Shown: piece by piece, positions 1 through 5,152 of the stretch | Numbering within the stretch: position 1 is the stretch's first letter | Layout: each line of letters begins with the position of its first letter | NCBI GenBank assembly: GCA_947178045.1 | Contig: CAMWWR010000120.1 | Coordinates: 1 to 6,161, forward strand | Reading direction: 5' to 3' | Source: an uncultured Clostridia bacterium | GTDB lineage: Bacteria > Bacillota > Clostridia > Lachnospirales > Lachnospiraceae | DNA: 6,161 bases | Translations under genes and position numbers: made by a program | The notes under the pieces: generated by a model | Database searches by the model: none | What the model was told of the DNA's origin: nothing | What the model saw: only the letters and a program-made list of their open reading frames with translations

Positions 1-1292
1 ATATCGGAGGGGATTATGCCGACTCCTATAAGATCAAGATCAACAATCTGGCCGAGGGCAGCAAGGTCACCTATAAGAGCTCGAATCCGGCGGCTGCGAA
101 GGTTACGACATCCGGCGTCATCAAGCCGGTGGCAGTTGGAAAAGCGGATGTGACCGTCACAATTAAGCAGTCGGGAAAAACCTATACCGGCACCATCGCC
201 GTTACGGTCCGCAATCCTTATGTAAAGATCACGACCGCGCCGACCACGATGACGGTCGGGGAGACGGCAAAGCTTGTGGCAAATGTTTACGGCCTGAAAA
301 AGACCACGGTGACATGGACGGTATCCGATAAGACGATCGCTACGATTAATTCGGAGACGCGCGAGCTCACCGCAAAAAAGGCGGGCACCGTCAAGGTGAC
401 GTTCAGCGCAAGCTTCAAGGAAAACGGCAAGGATACGACCAGCAAAAAGACCAATGCGGTCACGATCACGATCGTTGATCCGCCGAAGGAAGAGGAGGAG
501 CTTCCGGAGGACGAGGTGTTTGAGTATGATGTCGAGAACGGTCAGGCGGTAATCACCGGTGTTTATGATTACTCCGTCACTTCTCTGGTGATTCCGAGCA
601 CCATCGGCAAATATAAGGTTACGGCGATCGGCGACGGCGCGTTCGAAGGGCTTGCCGATATGAAGTCCGTGCGGATCCCGGCCACGATAAAGACCATCGG
701 CGACAATGCGTTCAGTATGTGCAGCGAGCTGAAGACCGTCGCGCTTCCGACGGCGCTGACCTCGCTCGGTGAGAGTGCGTTCGAGGGCTGTGAGGCGCTG
801 ACCTCCATTACCATTCCGGACAGCATTACCGTGATCCCTGCCGGTGCGTTCTCCGGCTGCAGCGCGCTGAAAACCATCACATTCGGCAAGGCGGTGAAGG
901 AGATCGGCGAGGAGGCGTTCTACGAATGCACGTCGCTCACGTCGCTCACCATTCCTTCCACTGTAACGCTGATTGATGCGGATGCGTTCGGCGGCTGTGA
1001 GGCGCTTTCCTCGCTGACCTTCAAGGCGGGCTTAAAAACGCTGGAGGACTATGCGTTCGAGGGCTGTGTGAAGCTGACACAGGTTACGCTGCCGAGCACG
1101 CTTAATTACCTTGGAAGCGGTGCGTTCGACGGCTGTGAGGCGCTCAAGAGCGCGACCGTGCCTTCGTCCGTGGAAGATATGGGCGGCGGGGTATTTGACA
1201 ACTGCAGCGAGAGCTTTAAGATGAAGGTCAAGAAAAATTCCGTGGCATGGGAGTACGCGGAGGATTATGAAATACCTTATTCGACCTATTGA
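1..1292 (+). CDS. Cell-surface Ig-like (Big_2) and BspA-type leucine-rich-repeat protein, 5' end missing
   Basis: The reading frame is open from position 3 to the TGA at 1290-1292, giving 429 visible residues. A GTG at 129 lies inside a Big_2 domain and is not the true start, so the gene begins before the window. In order, numbering visible residues: the end of one Big_2 fold (about 1-73, with the typical VTYKSSNP...VTTSGVIKP pattern), a second Big_2 fold (about 74-160, TVGETAKL...VTWTVSDKTIATI), an acidic Pro/Glu linker (about 161-175), an LRR entry segment, eight 23-residue LRR_5 repeats (213-396) and a degenerate capping repeat ending in SVAWEYAEDYEIPYSTY. Proteins of this type are exported and act in adhesion or matrix binding. 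The signal peptide would be upstream of the window. No LPXTG motif or C-terminal membrane helix is present, so any anchor must be N-terminal. A terminator follows 26 bases after the stop. The fold is clear; the ligand is unknown. Confidence 0.93.
   Translation, partial: IGGDYADSYKIKINNLAEGSKVTYKSSNPAAAKVTTSGVIKPVAVGKADVTVTIKQSGKTYTGTIAVTVRNPYVKITTAPTTMTVGETAKLVANVYGLKKTTVTWTVSDKTIATINSETRELTAKKAGTVKVTFSASFKENGKDTTSKKTNAVTITIVDPPKEEEELPEDEVFEYDVENGQAVITGVYDYSVTSLVIPSTIGKYKVTAIGDGAFEGLADMKSVRIPATIKTIGDNAFSMCSELKTVALPTALTSLGESAFEGCEALTSITIPDSITVIPAGAFSGCSALKTITFGKAVKEIGEEAFYECTSLTSLTIPSTVTLIDADAFGGCEALSSLTFKAGLKTLEDYAFEGCVKLTQVTLPSTLNYLGSGAFDGCEALKSATVPSSVEDMGGGVFDNCSESFKMKVKKNSVAWEYAEDYEIPYSTY
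639..1190 (+). repeat. Eight in-frame 69-bp units encoding BspA-type LRRs
   Basis: Units start at 639, 708, 777, 846, 915, 984, 1053 and 1122, with no length variation. Each encodes AFxxC(or L)xxLxxxxxPxxxxxIGxx-like 23-mers. A ninth, degenerate unit (VFDNC...) starts at 1191 and caps the array. The first third of the unit is highly similar at DNA level: the segments at 777, 984 and 1122 share gcgttcg, then ggctgtgaggcgct. That could allow unit gain or loss by recombination. Residue 5 of the unit is Cys in repeats 2 to 8 and in the cap, and Leu in the first, as is common in this LRR class. Confidence 0.93.
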
Positions 1293-1317
1293 TGCCTGCC
1301 AGGCAGGAGTGTGAGAG

Positions 1318-1347
1318 AGGGCGCAGGCGGTGGTCTGCGCCCTTTTT
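1318..1347 (+). terminator. Intrinsic terminator of the LRR surface-protein gene
   Basis: A perfect 8-bp G+C-rich stem GGGCGCAG (1319-1326) / CTGCGCCC (1335-1342), with an 8-base loop, is followed directly by five T (1343-1347). A1318 can add one more pair with T1343. A smaller hairpin, TGCCT (1293-1297) / AGGCA (1301-1305), sits just after the stop codon. The element separates the surface-protein transcript from the glycosyltransferase gene. Confidence 0.9.
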
Positions 1348-1363
1348 GACGGCGGGATGCGGA

Positions 1364-1381
1364 GGGAAGCCCCGCTTTCCC
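1364..1381 (+). other. Short hairpin in the glycosyltransferase leader
   Basis: GGGAAGC (1364-1370) can pair with GCTTTCCC (1374-1381) across a CCC loop, with one bulged T. No T-run follows, so it is not a terminator. It lies between the upstream terminator and the glycosyltransferase ribosome binding site. Its role is unknown and it may be chance in G+C-rich DNA. Confidence 0.3.
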
Positions 1382-1403
1382 GGAATGACCGGCATACGAA
1401 GCG

Positions 1404-1413
1404 AAAGGGGGAG
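1404..1413 (+). promoter_or_regulatory. Shine-Dalgarno site that fixes the glycosyltransferase start at 1420
   Basis: AAAGGGGGAG is followed by six bases and then ATG at 1420. The upstream in-frame GTG at 1330 falls in the loop of the intrinsic terminator and has no ribosome binding site. Starting at 1420 also places the family's N-terminal strand (ITISICMIVKNEE) right at the protein start. Confidence 0.85.
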
Positions 1414-1419
1414 TTTTCC

Positions 1420-2442
1420 ATGATAACGATCAGTATCTGTATGATTGTAAAAAATGAGGAGAAGGTTCTTGCGCGCTGTCTGAACAGTCTGGCGGGCATT
1501 GCGGAGGAGACGATCATTGTCGACACCGGCTCGACGGATGCGACGAAGGAGATCGCGCGGCGCTATACCGATAAGGTGTATGATTTCGAATGGATCGACG
1601 ATTTTGCCGCCGCCCGTAATTTTTCGTTCTCGAAGGCGGGGATGCAGTATATCTATGTGGCGGATGCGGACGAGGTGCTGGATGAGCCGGAACGCCAGCG
1701 TTTTCTGCAGCTGAAGCGCACGCTGGACCCGTCGGTGGAGATCGTGCAAATGCTCTATACGAACCAGCTCGAGTTCGGAACGACCTACAATTACGACGAG
1801 GAGCTTCGGCCGAAGCTGTACCGCAGACTCCGCGAATTTGTGTGGCAGGAGCCCCTGCACGAGGCGGTCAGGCTGGAGCCTGCCATCCTTGACACGAATA
1901 TCCGCGTCAGGCACGCGCCGGTTTCCGCGCACGCGGAACGAGATTTTTCCGTGATTACCAGGGCAATCGAGCGGGACGGCGATCTGTCCGGGCATCTGAC
2001 CGGAATGTACGCGAGGGAGCTGATGATTTCCGGGAAGAAAGAGGATTTTGAGCGGGCAATCCCGTTCTTTCTCAAAAAGCTGGAGACTGCGACGTCGGAA
2101 ACACCGCTGAAGCAGGCCATGTGCGTGCTCGTCCGGGCGGCGCGCCTGGTCGGGGATACCGAGCTGTTTTTTCAGTGCGCTCTGAAAAATGTAGCGCTGG
2201 AGAAGCCGTCCTCCGAGGTGTGCTTTGAGCTCGGCGAATACTATTTTTCCAGGGACAATATCTGTGAAGCGCAGCTCTGGTATTACAATGCGATCTACGA
2301 GACGGAGCCGGAGCTGAATCTGACGGCGTGCGGCAGCCTTCCCGCGGGCAGGCTGGCGGAATGCCATGAACGGCTCGGAAACAGCGCGGAGGCGAAGCGG
2401 TATCGCGGGCTGGAAAAGGAATTTCTTCAGAACCGGAAGTAA
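1420..2442 (+). CDS. Family 2 glycosyltransferase with helical TPR-like C-terminal half
   Basis: This 340-residue cytoplasmic protein should transfer a sugar from a nucleotide-sugar donor; acceptor and sugar cannot be read from the sequence. The GT-A domain covers about residues 1-170. It has the N-terminal strand ISICMIVKNEE (4-14), the nucleotide-binding VDTGSTD (34-40), and the DxD-type metal and donor motif ADADEVL (D82 and D84). A conserved WQEPLHE segment (142-148), typical of this GT2 subgroup, probably supplies acceptor-side or catalytic residues. From about 175 to 340 the sequence is alpha-helical with TPR-like pairs (for example FELGEYYF...AQLWYYNAI near 269-292), resembling TPR-containing GT2 proteins related to SunS. 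No signal peptide or membrane helix is seen. The preceding surface-protein gene is cut off by a terminator, so a shared role such as surface-protein glycosylation is only a guess. No convincing promoter is visible between 1348 and 1403. Confidence 0.9.
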   Translation: MITISICMIVKNEEKVLARCLNSLAGIAEETIIVDTGSTDATKEIARRYTDKVYDFEWIDDFAAARNFSFSKAGMQYIYVADADEVLDEPERQRFLQLKRTLDPSVEIVQMLYTNQLEFGTTYNYDEELRPKLYRRLREFVWQEPLHEAVRLEPAILDTNIRVRHAPVSAHAERDFSVITRAIERDGDLSGHLTGMYARELMISGKKEDFERAIPFFLKKLETATSETPLKQAMCVLVRAARLVGDTELFFQCALKNVALEKPSSEVCFELGEYYFSRDNICEAQLWYYNAIYETEPELNLTACGSLPAGRLAECHERLGNSAEAKRYRGLEKEFLQNRK

Positions 2443-2546
2443 AGGGAACAACCATAATATTGCGTAAAGAGGGCTGCCGTGAAAGGGCGGACTCCGTTAC
2501 AGAAAACCGGCGGGGAAGGACGCAGGATTCTGTCGGGGTCGGGCGT

Positions 2547-2568
2547 TTTGCGGCAGCAAATTTTTTTT
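2547..2568 (+). terminator. Weak candidate terminator of the glycosyltransferase transcript
   Basis: TTTGC (2547-2551) pairs with GCAAA (2556-2560) over a GGCA loop, followed by eight T (2561-2568). The T-run is excellent but the stem has only five pairs, two of them G-C. A competing pairing of GCAAA with TTTGC at 2566-2570 is possible. It is the only + strand terminator-like element in the 400 bases after the gene. Confidence 0.35.
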
Positions 2569-2619
2569 GCGGACGCGGACTGCGGAATGAAACGCGCCTT
2601 CTGCGGGTATACTGAAATG

Positions 2620-2643
2620 AAAAAACGCTGCGGGCTCCGCAGC
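2620..2643 (-). terminator. Strong intrinsic terminator facing the minus strand
   Basis: Read on the minus strand, GCTGCGG (2643-2637) and CCGCAGC (2633-2627) form a perfect 7-bp G+C-rich stem with a three-base loop. One G and then six T follow (2625-2620 on the + strand are AAAAAA). Read on the + strand the hairpin has no T-run. No minus-strand gene in the window would need it, so it implies a minus-strand transcript entering from the ftsH side, or a block on antisense transcription. Confidence 0.65.
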
Positions 2644-2654
2644 ATTGTTGAAAA

Positions 2655-2699
2655 TTTACGGAAACTTTATGGAAATGCTTTAATCAGAGTTTCCGTAAA
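2655..2699. repeat. Perfect 12-bp inverted repeat forming a long hairpin
   Basis: TTTACGGAAACT (2655-2666) is exactly complementary to AGTTTCCGTAAA (2688-2699). A G-T pair and a T-A pair can extend the stem to 14 around a loop of about 17 bases. On the minus strand it is followed by TTTT (2654-2651), which is a weak terminator tail. On the + strand it is followed by AAAAAG. A perfect 12-bp match at this spacing is unlikely to be chance. It may be part of a minus-strand RNA, a second minus-strand terminator or a protein-binding site. Confidence 0.7.
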
Positions 2700-2738
2700 A
2701 AGAACATAAAAAAAGCTGTGGTAATGTGAAAAATAAAT

Positions 2739-2756
2739 GAATTTCTGCCGAAATTC
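2739..2756. promoter_or_regulatory. Perfect 7-4-7 inverted repeat abutting the ftsH -35 box, probable operator
   Basis: GAATTTC (2739-2745), spacer TGCC, GAAATTC (2750-2756) form a perfect dyad that ends one base before the -35 hexamer. Its centre is about 44 bases upstream of the predicted transcription start, which fits an activator or repressor site. It does not match the CIRCE element of HrcA, the CtsR heptad direct repeat or the Bacillus LexA box as I know them. The cognate regulator is unknown. Confidence 0.5.
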
Positions 2757-2785
2757 TTGATTTATAAAATGTCTGCTATTATAAT
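2757..2785 (+). promoter_or_regulatory. Sigma-A type promoter of ftsH
   Basis: The -35 hexamer TTGATT (2757-2762, four of six consensus bases) and a perfect -10 TATAAT (2780-2785) are separated by exactly 17 bases. The expected start is near 2792, giving a leader of about 57 bases. A-tracts at 2708-2714 and 2729-2733 lie upstream, roughly two helical turns apart, and may act as an UP-like or curved element. Confidence 0.8.
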
Positions 2786-2848
2786 GGAAGCCAAAGTGTT
2801 GAAACAGAGCTTGCGGAATTTAGCGGTCTTTCGAAAAAAGGAGTCCAG

Positions 2849-4927
2849 ATGGATAATCAGAATAATAGCCAGAACAACAATCAGAATAATAACCAGGATA
2901 ACAGAAAGCGGAACAACCGTTTCGGATGGGTGATCTGTCTTGTCGCGGCGCTGTTCCTGCTCTGCGTGTTCTCTTATATGACAAAGCAGCTGGAGGCGAG
3001 CTCGCTCCGGCAGGTGACCTACGGTGAGTTTGTTGAGATGCTTGATAAGGGCAGGATCTCCCAGGTCGAGGTGCAGCCGGATAAGCAGCGCATCCTTATC
3101 ACACCGTCAAAGTCCAATCTGGATTATCGGGAAGGCGTCTACTATTATACCGGGTATTTTCCATATGACACGAAGTTGCAGCAGCGGTGCGAGGAGGCGG
3201 GAATCCTGTATTCTGCGACCTACACGGATAAGAGCGTGACGATCCTTGACATCATCCTCTCGTATGTGCTGCCGTTCATTCTGATCTATGTTGTAATGAT
3301 TCTCCTGTTCCGCATGTTGACGAAAAACGGCGGCATGATGGGGAATGTCGGAAAGAGCAACGCCAAGGTCTATGTGGAAAAGGAGACGGGCGTTACCTTC
3401 AAGGACGTGGCCGGCCAGGAGGAGGCAAAGGAGTCCGTGACCGAGCTCGTGGATTTCCTGCATAATCCGGGCAAATACACGAGAATCGGAGCCAAGCTCC
3501 CGAAGGGGGCGCTGCTTGTAGGGCCGCCGGGAACCGGAAAAACTCTGCTCGCGAAGGCAGTGGCGGGCGAGGCGAAGGTGCCGTTCTTCTCGCTTTCCGG
3601 CTCGGATTTTGTGGAGATGTTCGTCGGCGTCGGCGCTTCGCGCGTGCGCGACCTGTTCAAGCAGGCGCAGAGCCAGGCTCCGTGTATTGTTTTTATTGAT
3701 GAGATTGACGCTATCGGCAAGAGCCGTGACTCCCATTACGGCGGGGGAAACGACGAGCGCGAGCAGACGCTCAACCAGCTTCTCTCCGAGATGGACGGCT
3801 TTGATACGTCGAAGGGTATTGTGATTCTGGCGGCGACCAACCGGCCGGAGGTGCTCGATAAGGCGCTTCTGCGCCCGGGGCGCTTTGACCGCAGGATTAT
3901 CGTGGATAAGCCGGATCTGAAGGGACGTCTTGAGGTATTGAAGGTTCATTCCAAAAACGTTCTGATGCATGATTCGGTCGATTTGGAAGCGATCGCGCTG
4001 GCGACGTCCGGGGCGGTCGGCTCCGATCTTGCCAACATGATCAATGAGGCGGCGATTCTCGCCGTCAAGGAGGGCAGGACCGTTGTCACGCAGGAGGATC
4101 TGTTTGAATCCGTGGAGGTCGTGATTGCGGGAAAGGAGAAGAAGGACCGCATTCTCGGCAGGGAGGAAAAGCGGATCGTGGCGTACCATGAGGTCGGGCA
4201 CGCGCTTGTGACGGCGCTTGAGAAAAAGGCCGAGCCGGTGCAGAAAATAACGATTGTTCCAAGGACGATGGGCTCTCTGGGCTATGTCATGCAGGTGCCG
4301 GAGGAGGAGAAATATCTGATGAGCCGGGACGAGCTTCTCGTCAGGCTGGCAACGCTGCTCGGCGGGCGCGCGGCGGAGGAGCTCGTGTTCGGTTCGGTGA
4401 CGACCGGGGCGGCCAATGATATCGAGAAGGCGACGTCGCTCGCCCGCGCGATGATCACGCAGTACGGTATGTCCGAGAAATTCGGGCTGATCGGTCTGGA
4501 ATCGGTCGAGAATCGCTATCTTGACGGCCGGCCGGTGCTCAACTGTGCCGACGAAACCGCCGCGGAGATCGACAAGGAGATCATACTGCTGCTTCGACGC
4601 AGCTATGAGCGGGCATGCGAGCTCCTGAAGGGAAATCGGGATGTGCTCGACCGTCTGGCCGAATTTCTGATCGAGAAGGAAACGATCACCGGAAAGGAAT
4701 TTATGAAAATATTCCGTGAGGTGAAGGGCCTGCCGGAGGAAGAGGAAGGTTCGGACGGGGAGAATGCGGCGAAGAGCCGGGAGAGATTCGGTTCGGATAC
4801 AGAAAATACGCCGGGGACTTCAGAGAAATCCGGCCCGGGCGAAGAGAATACGGCGAAGGCTTCGGAAGAGGCCGGTCCGGACAGAGGAGGCGCGCCGCAG
4901 GTTCCGCCAAAAGACCTGTTTGGATGA
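2849..4927 (+). CDS. ftsH: ATP-dependent zinc metalloprotease FtsH
   Basis: This 692-residue membrane-anchored AAA+ protease forms hexamers that unfold and degrade damaged membrane proteins and regulators. The ATG follows AAAAAAGGAG with a 5-base gap. An Asn/Gln-rich cytoplasmic start (2-23) is followed by a first membrane helix (about 25-44), a short extracellular domain (46-131) and a second helix (133-157). The AAA module has Walker A GPPGTGKT (225-232), pore loop FVG (258-260), Walker B IVFIDEID (280-287) and the second region of homology with RPGRFDR (342-348; arginine fingers R345 and R348). The M41 protease has HEVGH (447-451) and the third zinc ligand in GAANDIEKA (D524). All catalytic residues are intact. 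It is longer than the usual ~610-650 because of an acidic, repeat-bearing tail (631-692). It stands alone with its own promoter, not beside tilS and hpt as is common in Firmicutes, so it could be the main copy or a paralogue. Confidence 0.97.
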   Translation: MDNQNNSQNNNQNNNQDNRKRNNRFGWVICLVAALFLLCVFSYMTKQLEASSLRQVTYGEFVEMLDKGRISQVEVQPDKQRILITPSKSNLDYREGVYYYTGYFPYDTKLQQRCEEAGILYSATYTDKSVTILDIILSYVLPFILIYVVMILLFRMLTKNGGMMGNVGKSNAKVYVEKETGVTFKDVAGQEEAKESVTELVDFLHNPGKYTRIGAKLPKGALLVGPPGTGKTLLAKAVAGEAKVPFFSLSGSDFVEMFVGVGASRVRDLFKQAQSQAPCIVFIDEIDAIGKSRDSHYGGGNDEREQTLNQLLSEMDGFDTSKGIVILAATNRPEVLDKALLRPGRFDRRIIVDKPDLKGRLEVLKVHSKNVLMHDSVDLEAIALATSGAVGSDLANMINEAAILAVKEGRTVVTQEDLFESVEVVIAGKEKKDRILGREEKRIVAYHEVGHALVTALEKKAEPVQKITIVPRTMGSLGYVMQVPEEEKYLMSRDELLVRLATLLGGRAAEELVFGSVTTGAANDIEKATSLARAMITQYGMSEKFGLIGLESVENRYLDGRPVLNCADETAAEIDKEIILLLRRSYERACELLKGNRDVLDRLAEFLIEKETITGKEFMKIFREVKGLPEEEEGSDGENAAKSRERFGSDTENTPGTSEKSGPGEENTAKASEEAGPDRGGAPQVPPKDLFG
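4748..4891 (+). repeat. Degenerate 42-bp tandem repeat in the FtsH C-terminal tail
   Basis: Three 14-residue units start at 4748 ([14 protein letters not shown]), 4790 ([14 protein letters not shown]) and 4832 ([14 protein letters not shown]). A partial fourth starts at 4874 (GPDRGG). The shared pattern is G-S/P-x-x-E-N-x(4)-S/A-x-x-x. The units are diverged at DNA level but keep exact length and frame. They encode a flexible acidic tail beyond the protease domain. Confidence 0.7.
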
Positions 4928-4928
4928 C

Positions 4929-4966
4929 AAAAAATATAGCGAAGGCTTCCTCCCAGGGAAGCCTTC
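4929..4966 (-). terminator. Minus-strand terminator-like hairpin just after ftsH
   Basis: GAAGGCTTCC (4941-4950) and GGAAGCCTTC (4957-4966) form a perfect 10-bp stem with a 6-base loop. On the + strand no T-run follows. On the minus strand the stem is followed by GCTATA and then six T (AAAAAA at 4929-4934). The U-tract is six bases away from the stem, a little far for a textbook terminator. The stem may instead stabilise the 3' end of the ftsH message. Confidence 0.5.
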
Positions 4967-4972
4967 TGTAGG

Positions 4973-4999
4973 AAACGGCAAATAAATTTGCCGTTTGTT
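4973..4999 (+). terminator. Probable terminator of ftsH, possibly bidirectional
   Basis: AAACGGCAAAT (4973-4983) is perfectly complementary to ATTTGCCGTTT (4986-4996), with the tip opening as a small A+T loop. The stem has a CGGC/GCCG core flanked by A on the left and T on the right, and the tail reads GTTAT. This A-stem-T layout is typical of terminators that work in both directions, though the U-tract is short. It lies 45 bases after the ftsH stop. Confidence 0.5.
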
Positions 5000-5021
5000 A
5001 TAGCCCTCCGGGGGATGCGCA

Positions 5022-5107
5022 CGATTTTTGCAGGGTAAATTCTGCGTTTACACGCAGCAAAAATCGACACAGGAAACGTCATAAAGAAAGAATTTATGAT
5101 GTTTCCT
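5022..5107. other. Structured double-hairpin element upstream of uvrC
   Basis: Two long stems lie back to back. The first is CGATTTTTGC (5022-5031) with GCAAAAATCG (5057-5066), perfect over 10 bp and enclosing an inner CTGCG (5042-5046) / CGCAG (5053-5057) stem that overlaps it by one base. The second is AGGAAACGTCATAAA (5071-5085) with TTTATGATGTTTCCT (5093-5107), 15 bp with a single G-T pair and a 7-base loop. Other pairings in the first element, GCAG (5030-5033) / CTGC (5042-5045) and GTAAA (5035-5039) / TTTAC (5047-5051), are arranged like a pseudoknot and exclude the first fold. No T-run follows on the + strand. I do not recognise a known riboswitch or T-box. It may be a uvrC leader, part of a minus-strand RNA, or a dispersed palindromic repeat. 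Confidence 0.6.
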
Positions 5108-5152
5108 AATAGCTGTGGGAGCTGACAATATGATAGAAGCGGGGGAAACGCC

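Larger units (their letters stand above)
2443..2848. other. 406-base non-coding region between the glycosyltransferase gene and ftsH
   Basis: No coding sequence here has a ribosome binding site and a recognisable protein. The first ~100 bases are G+C-rich and featureless. From about 2540 the region becomes a series of structures: a weak + strand terminator candidate, a minus-strand terminator, a 12-bp inverted repeat, A-tracts (2708-2714 and 2729-2733), a perfect 7-4-7 inverted repeat, and the ftsH promoter. The 3' half is much more A+T-rich than the neighbouring genes. The structured parts are listed separately. Confidence 0.75.

Noticed and set aside
129..131. GTG as the start of the surface-protein gene
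   Set aside because: The frame stays open upstream and encodes the front half of the same Big_2 domain, so the gene starts outside the window.
447..451. HEVGH in FtsH (residue numbers) as a defective protease motif
   Set aside because: Many FtsH proteins have HEAGH or HESGH, but the third position is free in HEXXH zinc sites. All ligands and the catalytic Glu are present.
1346..1351. TTGACG as a -35 box for the glycosyltransferase gene
   Set aside because: It overlaps the terminator T-run, and no -10-like hexamer occurs 16-18 bases downstream (the region reads GCCCCG).
1228..2451. A 407-codon minus-strand frame opposite the glycosyltransferase gene
   Set aside because: It lies entirely antisense to a well-supported gene, its protein is Arg/Leu/Pro-rich with no recognisable domain, and it runs through the + strand terminator. 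It is a by-product of G+C-rich codons.
2479..2709. A 76-codon + strand frame (GTG start), with inner ATGs at 2587 and 2617, before ftsH
   Set aside because: No Shine-Dalgarno site, no recognisable sequence, and it runs through the hairpin at 2627-2643 and the 12-bp inverted repeat. The DNA structure explains the region better than a peptide.
3107..4201. A 364-codon minus-strand frame opposite ftsH
   Set aside because: It overlaps the conserved AAA core of ftsH, is rich in His, Arg and Leu, has no ribosome binding site and resembles no protein family.
4929..5117. 6S RNA or T-box identity for the hairpin cluster
   Set aside because: 6S RNA is one long rod with paired ends, whereas this is a row of separate hairpins. 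No T-box AGGGTGGTACCGCG-like sequence is present.
5129..5134. TATGAT as a -10 box for uvrC
   Set aside because: It matches five of six consensus bases, but there is no -35 or extended -10 at the right distance, so a promoter cannot be claimed.
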